Shown piece by piece: positions 14,428 to 22,628 of a stretch of 24,866 nucleotides of DNA. Positions within the stretch are counted from its first letter, which is position 1, and each line of letters begins with the position of its first letter. The stretch is from contig JBEBGV010000066.1 of assembly GCA_040081265.1 (NCBI GenBank), positions 1 to 24,866 on the forward strand. The letters run 5' to 3'. The notes under the pieces were generated by a model, which was not told the DNA's origin, did not search any database, and was given only the letters and a program-made list of their open reading frames with translations. The position numbers were made by a program, and so were the translations under genes. This DNA comes from JBEBGV01 sp040081265. GTDB taxonomy: Bacteria > Acidobacteriota > Vicinamibacteria > Vicinamibacterales > UBA2999.

Positions 14428-14568
14428 ATGGTCCGAATCGTCGTTCGGTGCATGGCTCTTTGTGCGCTGCTCGTGACCCTTCCCTCCGCTGTGAACGACC
14501 CGGTGAGCACGGCCCCGGACGCGGTTGCGATGCTGAGCCGTCTCGGCTCGACCTCCGCCGCTCGCTGA
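14428..14568 (+). CDS. 46-aa exported-like peptide
   Basis: A short frame behind a good AAGGAG site (14417-14422) that ends immediately before the next start (TGA then GTG). It encodes MVRIVVRCMALCALLVTLPS and then AVNDPVSTAPDAVAMLSRLG. The first 20 or so residues look like a signal peptide. The remainder may be a truncated N-terminus of a longer family or a translation-coupling leader for the esterase. It is not recognised as any family. The ribosome site and tight spacing argue that it is translated. Confidence 0.5.
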   Translation: MVRIVVRCMALCALLVTLPSAVNDPVSTAPDAVAMLSRLGSTSAAR

Positions 14569-16296
14569 GTGACTCGACTCAGCCGTCGGGAATTCGCTGG
14601 TCTTGTGAGTGCCTCGCTCGGGGTGCAGGTGGTCAGCCACCACACCCCGCTGCGTGCACGCGCGCAGGGTGTGGCGGCTCCACAGGACGCCATCGTCTCC
14701 ACCAGGTACGGACGCATCCGCGGCACCCGTGTCGCCGATGTCTGTGCCTTCAAGGGCGTGCCGTACGGCGCGTCCACGGCCGGTTCATCCAGATTCCGTC
14801 CGCCCTCGCCACCGAGCCCCTGGACCGGCATTCGCGACACCACCCGGTACGGCCCGCGCGCCACGCAACCGGTCCGCCGGATGATTCCCGAGCTCGGCGA
14901 TGCGCTGACCGGATCGGGGCCGATGAGCGAGGACTGCCTGCGCGTCAACGTGTGGAGTGGCGGTCTCGCCTCGACAGACAAACGCCCCGTCATGGTCTTC
15001 CTGCACGGCGGCGGCTATCAGACCGGCTCCGGCAACTCGGCCCTCTACGACGGCAGCGCGCTGGCGCGAAAGCACGGCGTAGTCGTGGTGACGGTGACTC
15101 ACCGTTTGAATGCCCTCGGCTTTCTCTACCTCGAACAGCTTGGTGGCGCCGAGTGGCGCGACGCCACCAACCTCGGTCTCCTCGACATCGTCTCGGCGCT
15201 CGAATGGGTGCGCGACAACGTCGCCGCGTTTGGCGGCGATCCTGGATGCGTGACGCTCTTTGGAGAGTCGGGCGGCGCAGCCAAGACGTGCATGGTCATG
15301 GCGATGCCTAGCGCCAGGGGCCTGTTCCACCGTGCTATCGCCCAGAGCACCCTGGTCGACATGGCCATCCGCGGCTGGACGCCGGACCAGGCGACGCGAT
15401 GGGCGGAGTTCCTGATTGCCCGCCTGGGGCTGACGCCGACGCAGCTGGAACGGCTCCGCGAGCTGCCGGTTGATCGGATCATTGCCGCGCAGGTCGAGGC
15501 GCAGGCCGGCCGACGTCATGCAGACGATGACGGGAAGTACCTCGCCACGAACTTCTACCCGGTGACAGACGGGCGCACCGTGCCGACGCATCCCTTTGAT
15601 CCTGTGGCGCCGGCCGCGTCGGCTGATGTACCGCTGCTCTGCGGGTCGACCGAGCACGAGGTATCACCCTACCTCGACGCGGCCATGCTTCAGCCGCTCG
15701 ACGCGACGGCTTTGCGTGACCGCGTGCAGGCTGTCCTGCGCGTGGATGCCGGGACCGCCGACCGCGTAATCGCGTTGTATCGATCACATCGACCCGACTC
15801 GACTAATCTCAGCCTAGCGACGATCATCACGTCTGATAACTCGGTGATGCGTGCGTCCGAATACATCATGGCCGAGCGCAAGGCTGCTCAGGGAAAGGCG
15901 CCGGCGTTCCTGTACTACTTCCAGTGGCCGTCGCCCGTGCGCGACGGGCGGCTTGGTGCGATGCACGGTGTCGAGCTGCCATTTGTATTCGACAACGCGG
16001 CCGCCGTCCCTGAGATGGTGGGCCGGGGCGCCGAATTGGTCGCATTAGCCGAGCAGGTGACTGCAGCATGGGTGGCGTTTGCCCGCACCGGAAATCCGAG
16101 CGTTGCCGGGCGAAGCTGGCCGGCATTCGAAGCGCGTACGCGGCCGACGATGGTGTTCAATGTGGAGTCGCGGGTGGTGAGTGATCCGTACGCTGAAGAG
16201 CGCCACGCGCTCGAAGCGATCAGGGCGGCACAGGCGTCGCTCCCACCCTTCGCGCCGCCAGGCTGCGCGTCGGTTGTCTGCGGCAACAGGTGGTGA
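14569..16296 (+). CDS. Type-B carboxylesterase, Tat-like signal
   Basis: A 575-aa alpha/beta hydrolase of the para-nitrobenzyl esterase/cholinesterase group. A twin-arginine-like start (SRREFAGLVSA) and a cut near RARAQ point to export. The catalytic triad is readable: Ser234 in GESGG, Glu364 in STEHEVSPY and His466 in MHGVELPF. The oxyanion motif HGGGY and the N-terminal FKGVPYGAS are present. The nucleophile elbow reads GESGG instead of the usual GESAGG. It cleaves carboxylic esters, but the physiological ester is unknown. The start is GTG directly after the 46-aa peptide's stop. It is a paralogue of the next gene, so a tandem duplication is likely. Confidence 0.9.
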   Translation: MTRLSRREFAGLVSASLGVQVVSHHTPLRARAQGVAAPQDAIVSTRYGRIRGTRVADVCAFKGVPYGASTAGSSRFRPPSPPSPWTGIRDTTRYGPRATQPVRRMIPELGDALTGSGPMSEDCLRVNVWSGGLASTDKRPVMVFLHGGGYQTGSGNSALYDGSALARKHGVVVVTVTHRLNALGFLYLEQLGGAEWRDATNLGLLDIVSALEWVRDNVAAFGGDPGCVTLFGESGGAAKTCMVMAMPSARGLFHRAIAQSTLVDMAIRGWTPDQATRWAEFLIARLGLTPTQLERLRELPVDRIIAAQVEAQAGRRHADDDGKYLATNFYPVTDGRTVPTHPFDPVAPAASADVPLLCGSTEHEVSPYLDAAMLQPLDATALRDRVQAVLRVDAGTADRVIALYRSHRPDSTNLSLATIITSDNSVMRASEYIMAERKAAQGKAPAFLYYFQWPSPVRDGRLGAMHGVELPFVFDNAAAVPEMVGRGAELVALAEQVTAAWVAFARTGNPSVAGRSWPAFEARTRPTMVFNVESRVVSDPYAEERHALEAIRAAQASLPPFAPPGCASVVCGNRW

Positions 16297-16298
16297 CA

Positions 16299-17969
16299 AT
16301 GGAACGGCGAGCCTTTCTAGCGCTGACAGGGACCACTGTCGCCGGTCTCGTGCTGCCCGCGTATCTGCGCGCCCAGGATACTGGTGTCCCTGGGGCAACC
16401 GTGTCCACCGGAGCCGGCCGGGTTCGCGGGATGCTGCGCGGTGGCGTCCACTCGTTCAAGGGTGTGCCGTACGCGGCCCCACCCGTCGGCGCGGGCCGTT
16501 TCCAGCCGCCACGGCCGTCGGCGGCGTGGTCAGGCGTGCGCGACGCGTTCGCGTCTGGACCGCGGGCTCCCCAGCCGCCACGGCCGATGATTCCCGAGAT
16601 CGGTGACGCACTGACTGGCAGCGGCCCCACCGGGGAGGACTGCCTGAGTTTGAATCTCTGGACGGCCGATCCCCGCACGACAGCACGTCGCCCGGTGGTC
16701 GTCTATTTCCATGGTGGGGGATATCGCTCAGGCTCGGTCAACTCCGTCTTCTACGACGGGACCGCTCTCGCGAAGACGCAGGATGTCGTGTTCGTCGGCG
16801 TCAACCACCGACTGAATGTGCTCGGGTATCTGTATCTCGCCGAGCTCGGTGGAGAGCGCTACGCGCGATCAGGGAACGCCGGACTGCTCGATCTCGTTGC
16901 CGCGCTCGAGTGGGTGCGCGACAACATCGAGAACTTCGGAGGCGACCCGGGAAACGTCACCATCCTCGGCCAGTCCGGCGGCGGCGGGAAGGCCGCGATG
17001 CTCACGGGAATGCCGGCGGCGAAGGGCCTGTTCCACCGCGCCATCATCATGAGCACGCTCATCGAGAGTGGCGTACGCGCGATGGAGAAGGATCAGGCGG
17101 CCGCATCGGCGGAACGGTTTTTGTCCAAGCTGGGGCTCACCAAGGGCCAGCTCGACCAGCTGCACCAGTTCCCGGTGGATCGGCTGATTGCCGCGCTCAC
17201 TGGGGCCGGTATCGCCAGCGGCACGCAGACAGCGGATGCCGCGGCTGGCGACATCTCGACGCAGTTCTCGGCGGTTGTCGATGGCGTCACGCTGCCGGCG
17301 CACCCGTACGATCCTGTCGCGTCTCCATATTCCGCCGACGTGCCAATCCTGTGTGGTGCGAACGAGACCGAAGGCGTTCCGTACGCGGACCTCAATGATC
17401 CGTTCTGGACGTCGGAAATCGCGACGGAGAGCGGGTTGCGCGCCCGTGTGCGGACCCTGTTCGGTGTTCGCGATGCAGAGGCGGACCGTCTGATCGCGCT
17501 GTATCGAACCCGTCGCCCCGGCGACGATCGTCAGACCCTCGCACTGATCATGGCGGCCGACAACAGCCCCACGAGACGTTCGTCCTACGTCTTTGCCGAC
17601 AGGAAGCACGCCGCCGGCCGGGCCCCGGCCTATATGTATTACTTCCAGTGGCGCTCTCCGGTCCGCGGCGGCAAGCTCCGGACGATGCACTCCATGGAAC
17701 TGCCGTTCCTGTTCAACCATCCCGACGACATCCGGTTCATGGTCGGTGACGGTCAGGACCGTTACGCGGTCGCCAAGGCAATGAGCACATCGTTCATGAC
17801 TTTCGCCAGAACGGGCAAGCCTGGCGCTGCCGGGCTGCCGACGTGGAAGGCGTATGATCCGGTCGGCCGGGCGACGATGGTATTCAATACCCGGACGCGT
17901 CTGGTCAACGACCCGTACGGCGACGAGCGTCGCGCGCTCGACGCCATCAGGAATCGTCCAAGAGGGTGA
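16299..17969 (+). CDS. Type-B carboxylesterase (second copy), Tat-like signal
   Basis: A 556-aa paralogue of the preceding esterase, sharing blocks such as FKGVPYA, HGGGY, LEWVRDNI and KGLFHRAI. The signal is ERRAFLALTGTTVAG ending AYLRAQ. Triad: Ser226 in GQSGGGGK, Glu358 in NETEGVPY and His464 in MHSMELPFLF. Its elbow is GQSGG, different from the upstream copy. The start at ATG 16299 is 2 bp after the previous stop with AGGTGG upstream; GTG 16290 is an alternative that would overlap. The two copies have diverged clearly outside the core, so they probably act on different esters. Confidence 0.9.
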   Translation: MERRAFLALTGTTVAGLVLPAYLRAQDTGVPGATVSTGAGRVRGMLRGGVHSFKGVPYAAPPVGAGRFQPPRPSAAWSGVRDAFASGPRAPQPPRPMIPEIGDALTGSGPTGEDCLSLNLWTADPRTTARRPVVVYFHGGGYRSGSVNSVFYDGTALAKTQDVVFVGVNHRLNVLGYLYLAELGGERYARSGNAGLLDLVAALEWVRDNIENFGGDPGNVTILGQSGGGGKAAMLTGMPAAKGLFHRAIIMSTLIESGVRAMEKDQAAASAERFLSKLGLTKGQLDQLHQFPVDRLIAALTGAGIASGTQTADAAAGDISTQFSAVVDGVTLPAHPYDPVASPYSADVPILCGANETEGVPYADLNDPFWTSEIATESGLRARVRTLFGVRDAEADRLIALYRTRRPGDDRQTLALIMAADNSPTRRSSYVFADRKHAAGRAPAYMYYFQWRSPVRGGKLRTMHSMELPFLFNHPDDIRFMVGDGQDRYAVAKAMSTSFMTFARTGKPGAAGLPTWKAYDPVGRATMVFNTRTRLVNDPYGDERRALDAIRNRPRG

Positions 17970-17977
17970 GGATCCCG

Positions 17978-18373
17978 ATGCACGTCAGACGCGTCTGCGC
18001 GGTCGCACTGGTTCTCGGTGGTGTCGTCGCAGCAATCCCGGTCGGTGCGCACCACAGCAACTCCGGCTTCGACGTCGAGAAGATCATCGAGATCAAGGGC
18101 ACCGTGTCGGAGTGGCGCTGGACCAATCCGCACACCTGGATCGTGCTGACGGGTGTCGATGATGGGGCTGGCGGCAAGACGACCTGGTCGGCCGAGGGAC
18201 GGCCGCCGGGGATTCTCGGACGCGCCGGCTGGACCAAGGCGTCCATCAAGGTGGGCGACACCGTTGGCATTCATTGCAGTCCGGCCAAGGACGGCACGCA
18301 CGTGTGTCTGGTCGCGCGGGTGACGCGTGCGGACGGCACCGTGCTGGCGAACGCGCCGCCGCCGACGTTCTGA
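17978..18373 (+). CDS. Exported DUF6152 protein
   Basis: A 131-aa small exported protein: a signal peptide up to about VGAHH, then the DUF6152 core NSGFDVEKIIEIKGTVSEWR with WTNPHTWIVL, a GRAGWTKASIKVGDTVGI segment and a closing strand. The mature N-terminus carries an adjacent His-His (AHHSNSGF), as is typical of the family. The fold is a small OB-like beta barrel by pattern; the function is unknown. It often accompanies DUF1592/DUF1552 and exported hypothetical genes in acidobacterial genomes (recollection, not searched). ATG 17978 is preferred over GTG 17966 (GAGG just upstream). Confidence 0.83.
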   Translation: MHVRRVCAVALVLGGVVAAIPVGAHHSNSGFDVEKIIEIKGTVSEWRWTNPHTWIVLTGVDDGAGGKTTWSAEGRPPGILGRAGWTKASIKVGDTVGIHCSPAKDGTHVCLVARVTRADGTVLANAPPPTF

Positions 18374-18383
18374 CAGGAGTACT

Positions 18384-19193
18384 ATGCGGACCTTCCTGCT
18401 CGCGGTGGCAGCGGCGTCGGCGCTCTCGAGCATCCCTGACGGGCCCGGCGCGGTTCGCGCGCAAAGCGCCGCGGGCCCTCCCGACTTCTCAGGCGTGTAC
18501 TACCCGATTGCCGCAGCCGCGCCCGGTCGCGGCCGAGCGGGTGCTCCGCCGCCTGCAGCTCAGAACGCGCCAGGACGACCTGGTGCGCTGCCGCCGCCCA
18601 CGCGATCCGCACCCACCTCCGACGGACGGAATGGACGCGCGCCTGACGCCCCGAAGCTCACCGCCGAGTACCTGGCGAAGTGGGAGGTAATGCGTCGGTC
18701 GCGGATGTCCGGCTCGTCCGAGTTCGATCCGGCGGCCCGGTGCATTCCGGCGGGGATGCCGGCAATGATGGCCATGACCTACGGCATGGAGATCATGCAG
18801 ACGGGCGACAAGATCACCATGTACGGTGAGCTGAATGACATGTACCGCCGGATCTACCTCGATGGTCGCCGTGCGTCGCAGAAGGTGCTCGACGATCCAA
18901 CGTACGCGGGCTACTCCACGGGGCGATGGGAGGGCAGCACGCTGGTGGTGGACACGGTTGCGCTGCGGGACGACTCGCTCATCGACGGCTTCTCGCCGCA
19001 CAGCGACAAGATGACCGTCCGCGAACGGCTCACCATGGTGGAACCTGGTGTCCTCGAGGATCGCATCACCGTGACAGACCCGGTGGCGCTCCTCGAACCG
19101 CACCAGAGCGTACGGCGATTCCGCAGGGCCTCGTCGCCCAACGACGAACTCCGCGAGTTTGCCTGCGCCGAAGGCCTGGCAGACGCCAAATAG
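18384..19193 (+). CDS. Exported conserved hypothetical protein
   Basis: A 269-aa protein with a signal peptide (about 1-27), then a Pro/Ala/Gly-rich linker (about 45-85) and a conserved C-terminal domain. The domain has YLAKWEVM, CIPAGMPAMMAMTYGMEIMQ, RRIYLDGR, YSTGRWEGSTLVVDTVAL, DGFSPHSDKMTVRERL and LREFACAEG. The block GxWEGxTLVVDTxxL recurs in many exported acidobacterial proteins of unknown role, often next to DUF6152. Two cysteines frame the domain and could pair in the periplasm. The start follows AGGAG at 18375-18379. It is the last gene of the operon. Confidence 0.78.
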   Translation: MRTFLLAVAAASALSSIPDGPGAVRAQSAAGPPDFSGVYYPIAAAAPGRGRAGAPPPAAQNAPGRPGALPPPTRSAPTSDGRNGRAPDAPKLTAEYLAKWEVMRRSRMSGSSEFDPAARCIPAGMPAMMAMTYGMEIMQTGDKITMYGELNDMYRRIYLDGRRASQKVLDDPTYAGYSTGRWEGSTLVVDTVALRDDSLIDGFSPHSDKMTVRERLTMVEPGVLEDRITVTDPVALLEPHQSVRRFRRASSPNDELREFACAEGLADAK

Positions 19194-19208
19194 CGGGTCA
19201 CCCCGACG

Positions 19209-19222
19209 TAGAATCGCCTCAG
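19209..19222 (+). promoter_or_regulatory. Candidate -10 box of a leaderless GNAT transcript
   Basis: TAGAAT at 19209-19214 sits 8 nt before the GTG start at 19223, the spacing expected when transcription begins at the start codon. No ribosome site precedes the gene, which fits a leaderless mRNA. No good -35 is seen. Confidence 0.35.
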
Positions 19223-19903
19223 GTGAGGCATCTCCTCGACAACATCGTCTGGCACTCGCTGACCGGCCCACATGCGGGAATATCCGAGGGCACCGACACC
19301 GCGCGGCGGTACGTGCGCGGATTCTCGCCCCTCATGGCGTTTGCCGATTCCCGACACCCGGACCTTGCTGCGATCGCGCCCTGTTGCGACCCCGGCGAGC
19401 GTCTCTACTGCGACGGGTGGACCGGCGAGGTTCCGGATGGCTGGCGTCTTGACATGGAAACGACCATGTTCAAGATGATCTGGGAGGGCGGCGCGATGCC
19501 CGATCAGAGTGAGGCTCCAGACGCTGTGCGCCTCGATGCGCGCCACGCGGCGCAAGCGCTCGACCTGGCGATGCTGACCAACCCGGGCCCGTTTGGCTTG
19601 CGGACGATGGAGCTGGGTGAGTATTTCGGATTCTTCGAGGGCGATCGTCTGATTGCGATGGCCGGCGAGCGTTTCCACGCCGGCACCTTCAGAGAGATCA
19701 GCGGCGTGTGTACGCATCCAGATCTTCAGGGGCGCGGATTGGCAAGACGGCTGATAGGGACGCTGATTCGCCGCCAGACGCAGCGTGGCGAGGTGCCGTT
19801 CCTGCACGTCGTTCGGCAGAACACCGGCGCGCACGGTCTCTACGAACGGATGGGATTTCGTGACTATCGCGAATCCCCGGTTCGCGTGGTTTCGCGGGTC
19901 TGA
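19223..19903 (+). CDS. GNAT-family acetyltransferase (FR47-like)
   Basis: A 226-aa protein. It opens RHLLDNIVWHSLTGPHAGIS, a common start of this subgroup, and has the GNAT acetyl-CoA site REISGVCTHPDLQGRGLARR at about 156-175, with the RxxGxA loop, followed by FLHVVRQNTGAHGLYERMGF, the final helix-strand. The substrate amine is unknown. The frame is open far upstream with no ATG; GTG 19223 is chosen because it gives the conserved start and follows a -10-like box. Confidence 0.8.
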   Translation: MRHLLDNIVWHSLTGPHAGISEGTDTARRYVRGFSPLMAFADSRHPDLAAIAPCCDPGERLYCDGWTGEVPDGWRLDMETTMFKMIWEGGAMPDQSEAPDAVRLDARHAAQALDLAMLTNPGPFGLRTMELGEYFGFFEGDRLIAMAGERFHAGTFREISGVCTHPDLQGRGLARRLIGTLIRRQTQRGEVPFLHVVRQNTGAHGLYERMGFRDYRESPVRVVSRV

Positions 19904-19908
19904 CCCGA

Positions 19909-20399
19909 GTGACGATTCTCCTGTTTGGTGCGACCGGGTCTGCCGGCGGCAGCGTCTTGCGAGTGTGCCTGGAGTCGCCGGCCGTTGCATCAGTTCGCGC
20001 GATCGTCCGCCGGCCACTGGCCGTGAGCGCCGCGAAGCTCACCGTTGTCCTGCGCCAGAATTTTGCCGATCACGCGGGCGCCGAAGCCACCTTTGCGGGT
20101 GTGGACGCGTGCTTTTACTGCCTCGGCAAATCGGCGCAACAGGTCAAGGACGAGGCGTCATATCGGCGGATTACCCACGATTTCGCCATCGCAGCCGCTC
20201 GCGCGCTCCGCCAGCAGAGCCCGACCGCCGCCTTTCACTTTCTCAGCGGGCATGGCGCGAGCCTGACGAGTTCGGTGATGTGGGCGAGGGTCAAGGCTGA
20301 GACGGAGCGTGATGGCGCGCCATGCTCGTGACCAGCGGCGACGGCGTGCGAAATCGCACGTTCGACAACGCCGAGATCCGTGACCTCGCCAGAAGGTGA
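19909..20399 (+). pseudogene. NAD(P)-binding (SDR/NmrA-like) gene with internal deletion and frameshift
   Basis: The N-terminal half is intact: TILLFGATGSAGGSVLR with the GxxGxxG nucleotide loop, CFYCLGKSAQQV, and FHFLSGHGASLTSSVMWARV with KAETER, the active-site Ser-and-Lys region of the YbjT/Oxidoreductase-like family. Reading then ends at 20331 in a foreign tail. In the next frame, bases near 20322-20399 read AMLVTSGDGVRNRTFDNAEI with RDLARR and a stop, which is the normal C-terminus. About 80 middle residues are missing, so a deletion near 20310-20325 removed them and shifted the frame. The gene is not functional as a full enzyme. Confidence 0.72.
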
Positions 20400-20418
20400 T
20401 AATGAGTTCGAGGACCCG

Positions 20419-20946
20419 ATGCTCGTAGCCCGACCGCCCGCCACCGAATATCCGTCGTTTGCCGCAGGCTATGTCTCCCGCATCCTTGACGATGTAGAGC
20501 CGATACCGGCGCTGCAGCGTCAGCGCGACGACATCCTGCGGCTGTTGCGAGCGGTGTCTGAAGAGCACTCATCGTATTGCTACGCCCCCGGCAAGTGGAG
20601 CATCAAGCAGTGCGTTGGCCACATGACCGACGCCGAGCGGGTGTTTGCCTACCGCATGTTGAGGTTTGCGCGCGGCGATGAGACGCCGCTCCCGGGCTTC
20701 GACGAGAACCTGTTCATGCAGGGTGCCGCCTTCGACGATCTGGGCTACGCCGATCTCGTCGAGGGCTGGAGGTCGGTGCGCGAGGCGACGATCACGCTGG
20801 CGCGCACGGTTGCGCCTGATGCCTGGCGACGAATGGGCACGGCGAGCAACCAGCCGGCCAGCGCCAGGGGCATCCTCTACGTGACACTTGGGCACACCGA
20901 CCACCATCGTGCGGTGCTCGTCGAGCGCTACGGATTGTACTCGTAG
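20419..20946 (+). CDS. DinB-family metal-binding protein
   Basis: A 175-aa four-helix-bundle protein. The three-histidine metal site of DinB/YfiT-like proteins is visible: His68 in QCVGHMTDAER, and His159 with His162/His163 in TLGHTDHHRAVL. The KWSIKQ opening of the first motif is typical. Members are damage-inducible or thiol-transferase-like, most without known substrate. ATG 20419 (GAGG just upstream) is preferred; GTG 20380 is an in-frame alternative that would overlap the SDR remnant. No signal peptide. Confidence 0.84.
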   Translation: MLVARPPATEYPSFAAGYVSRILDDVEPIPALQRQRDDILRLLRAVSEEHSSYCYAPGKWSIKQCVGHMTDAERVFAYRMLRFARGDETPLPGFDENLFMQGAAFDDLGYADLVEGWRSVREATITLARTVAPDAWRRMGTASNQPASARGILYVTLGHTDHHRAVLVERYGLYS

Positions 20947-20980
20947 GGCAGACTGCAGGTCCGCCAGCCGTGTCGGCCAT

Positions 20981-22165
20981 ATGAACCAGCCCCGAGGCAT
21001 GGTGCCCGATCGCATCCGGGCGATCGAGCTGCCGCCATTCGACCCGCTCAATCGTCGCGCCGCCGAGCTTCGTGCCGACGGCCATCACGTGATCTCCCTC
21101 GGGCAGGCGGTGCCGTATTTCGGTCCGCCGCCGCAGGCCCTCGATGCGGCGCGTGCGGCCATCGACACTCCGGAGGTGCATCGCTATGCGACCGACCCGG
21201 GCCTGCCCAGCCTTCGTCGCGTGCTTGCCGAGCGGCTCGGCGTCACGCTCGGCGGTGCATTCGGGCCAGACGATCTCATCATCACCGCTGGTGCGAATCA
21301 CGCGTTCACGCTGGCACTCACCACACTCGCGAGTCCTGGCGACGAGGTGATTCTTCCCGCGCCCTATTTCACCAATCACCAGATGATGGTGTGCGCACTC
21401 GGTGCCACCGCTGTTGAAGCGCCGGTGCGTGATCGCGCGACGTTTGCCGTCACGTGGGACGACATCGTGCCGCACATCACGGCGCGGACTCGGGCGATCG
21501 TGCTCTGCAACCCGAGCAACCCGACCGGCGCCCCGGTAGCGCCCTCCGACGGCCGGTTGATCATCGAGCGAGCCGCCGACCGCGGGCTGGTCGTCATCAG
21601 CGACGAAACCTACATGCACTTCGTTTACGAGGGCCAACACTGGAGCGCGGCCTCCGTGCCGGCGTGGCGCCAGAACGTCGTCGTGATCGGCACGTTCTCG
21701 AAATCGTTCGGCATGATGGGCTGGCGACTCGGATTCATGCTCGCCGACGCCTCGGTGTGTGCGCAGGCAATCAAGGTGCAGGACGCGATGATCATCTGCG
21801 CACCGGTGATCTCGCAGGTGCTGGGCGAGGCCGCGGTACGCGAGCACTGGTCGTACCCGCTCTCGTTCCACGACGAGCTCCGCGCCAGGCGGCAGGTCCT
21901 GGCCGACGGCCTGGCTGCGATGCCGGGCGTGACGTGGACGCCGCAGCGTGGCGGCCTGTTCGCGTTCGCGCGCATCGATGGCTGCACCGATTCCACCGCC
22001 TTGTCTCATCGTCTTCTCGAGGAGGCGCGCGTCGTGACCATTCCCGGCGGGGTGTTCGGGGAGAGCGGCGAGGGATGCCTGCGTCTGTCGTACGGCTTCA
22101 CCGACGTGAGCGACCTGCGCGAGGCGGTGCAACGTCTGCGCCCGCTTCTGTCCGGCCCCTCGTAG
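20981..22165 (+). CDS. Class I/II pyridoxal-phosphate aminotransferase
   Basis: A 394-aa enzyme of fold type I. It shows the substrate-side GQAVPYFGPP, the YATDPGLPSLRRVLAERL block, ITAGANHAFTLAL for the cofactor phosphate, LCNPSNPTGAP, VISDETYMHFVY and GTFSKSFGMMGWRLGF with the Schiff-base Lys241. The final Arg is in CLRLSYGF. It resembles aspartate/aromatic-type aminotransferases of subgroup I-gamma, but the amino acid it uses cannot be fixed. ATG 20981 lacks a strong ribosome site; ATG 20999 (MVPDRIRAI) is possible. Neighbours give no pathway. Confidence 0.9.
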   Translation: MNQPRGMVPDRIRAIELPPFDPLNRRAAELRADGHHVISLGQAVPYFGPPPQALDAARAAIDTPEVHRYATDPGLPSLRRVLAERLGVTLGGAFGPDDLIITAGANHAFTLALTTLASPGDEVILPAPYFTNHQMMVCALGATAVEAPVRDRATFAVTWDDIVPHITARTRAIVLCNPSNPTGAPVAPSDGRLIIERAADRGLVVISDETYMHFVYEGQHWSAASVPAWRQNVVVIGTFSKSFGMMGWRLGFMLADASVCAQAIKVQDAMIICAPVISQVLGEAAVREHWSYPLSFHDELRARRQVLADGLAAMPGVTWTPQRGGLFAFARIDGCTDSTALSHRLLEEARVVTIPGGVFGESGEGCLRLSYGFTDVSDLREAVQRLRPLLSGPS

Positions 22166-22203
22166 GCTCTTCAGCGCGGGTCCTCACCAGCGCCCGCTTT
22201 CGT

Positions 22204-22216
22204 GGCAGAATCTGCC
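22204..22216. promoter_or_regulatory. Palindrome before the VOC gene
   Basis: A 6-bp inverted repeat about a central base (ggcaga-a-tctgcc) lies 14 bp before the VOC start, just upstream of its GGAGGGAG ribosome site. It contains a CAGAAT that could serve as a -10. It may be an operator, but this is a single site with no partner. Confidence 0.25.
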
Positions 22217-22229
22217 GCGGAGGGAGTAC

Positions 22230-22628
22230 ATGACGGTCGCAGACAAGACGGCAACGGTGAGTGCGGTATGGCCGCTTCTCGTCGTGAAAGACCTCGAGAC
22301 CTCGTTGGCGTTCTATCGTGACCGGCTTGGCTTTTCGCTCCAGCGTGGGGCAGAGGACGACGGGAGACTCTTCTGGTGCCGGATCTCCAGGGGCGGCGCG
22401 TCGCTGATGCTGCAGGCGTGGCACCAGGAAGACGGGCCGGTCGAAGGCCGCGGCCGCGGCGTCACCCTGTATTTCCTGTGTGACGATGCCGACGCGCTGT
22501 ATGCCGAATTCGTCTCCCGCGGCGTCGCGCTTGATCCTCCGACTACCGCCTACTACGGCATGCGGCAGGTGTTTGTCCCGGAGCCTGACGGCTACGTCGT
22601 CTGTTTCGAGAGTGACGCCGGGTCGTAG
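22230..22628 (+). CDS. VOC (glyoxalase/bleomycin-resistance-like) protein
   Basis: A 132-aa single-module VOC protein. It opens AVWPLLVVKDLETSLAFYRD with RLGFSLQR, then WCRISRGGASLMLQ, the VTLYFLCDDADALYAEFVSR half and the closing QVFVPEPDGYVVCFES with the usual DPxGxxxxF-like strand (here EPDGYVVCF). Dimeric members bind metal for lyase or dioxygenase chemistry, or bind drugs; no function can be assigned here. A GGAGGGAG site precedes ATG. The next gene overlaps its end. Confidence 0.84.
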   Translation: MTVADKTATVSAVWPLLVVKDLETSLAFYRDRLGFSLQRGAEDDGRLFWCRISRGGASLMLQAWHQEDGPVEGRGRGVTLYFLCDDADALYAEFVSRGVALDPPTTAYYGMRQVFVPEPDGYVVCFESDAGS

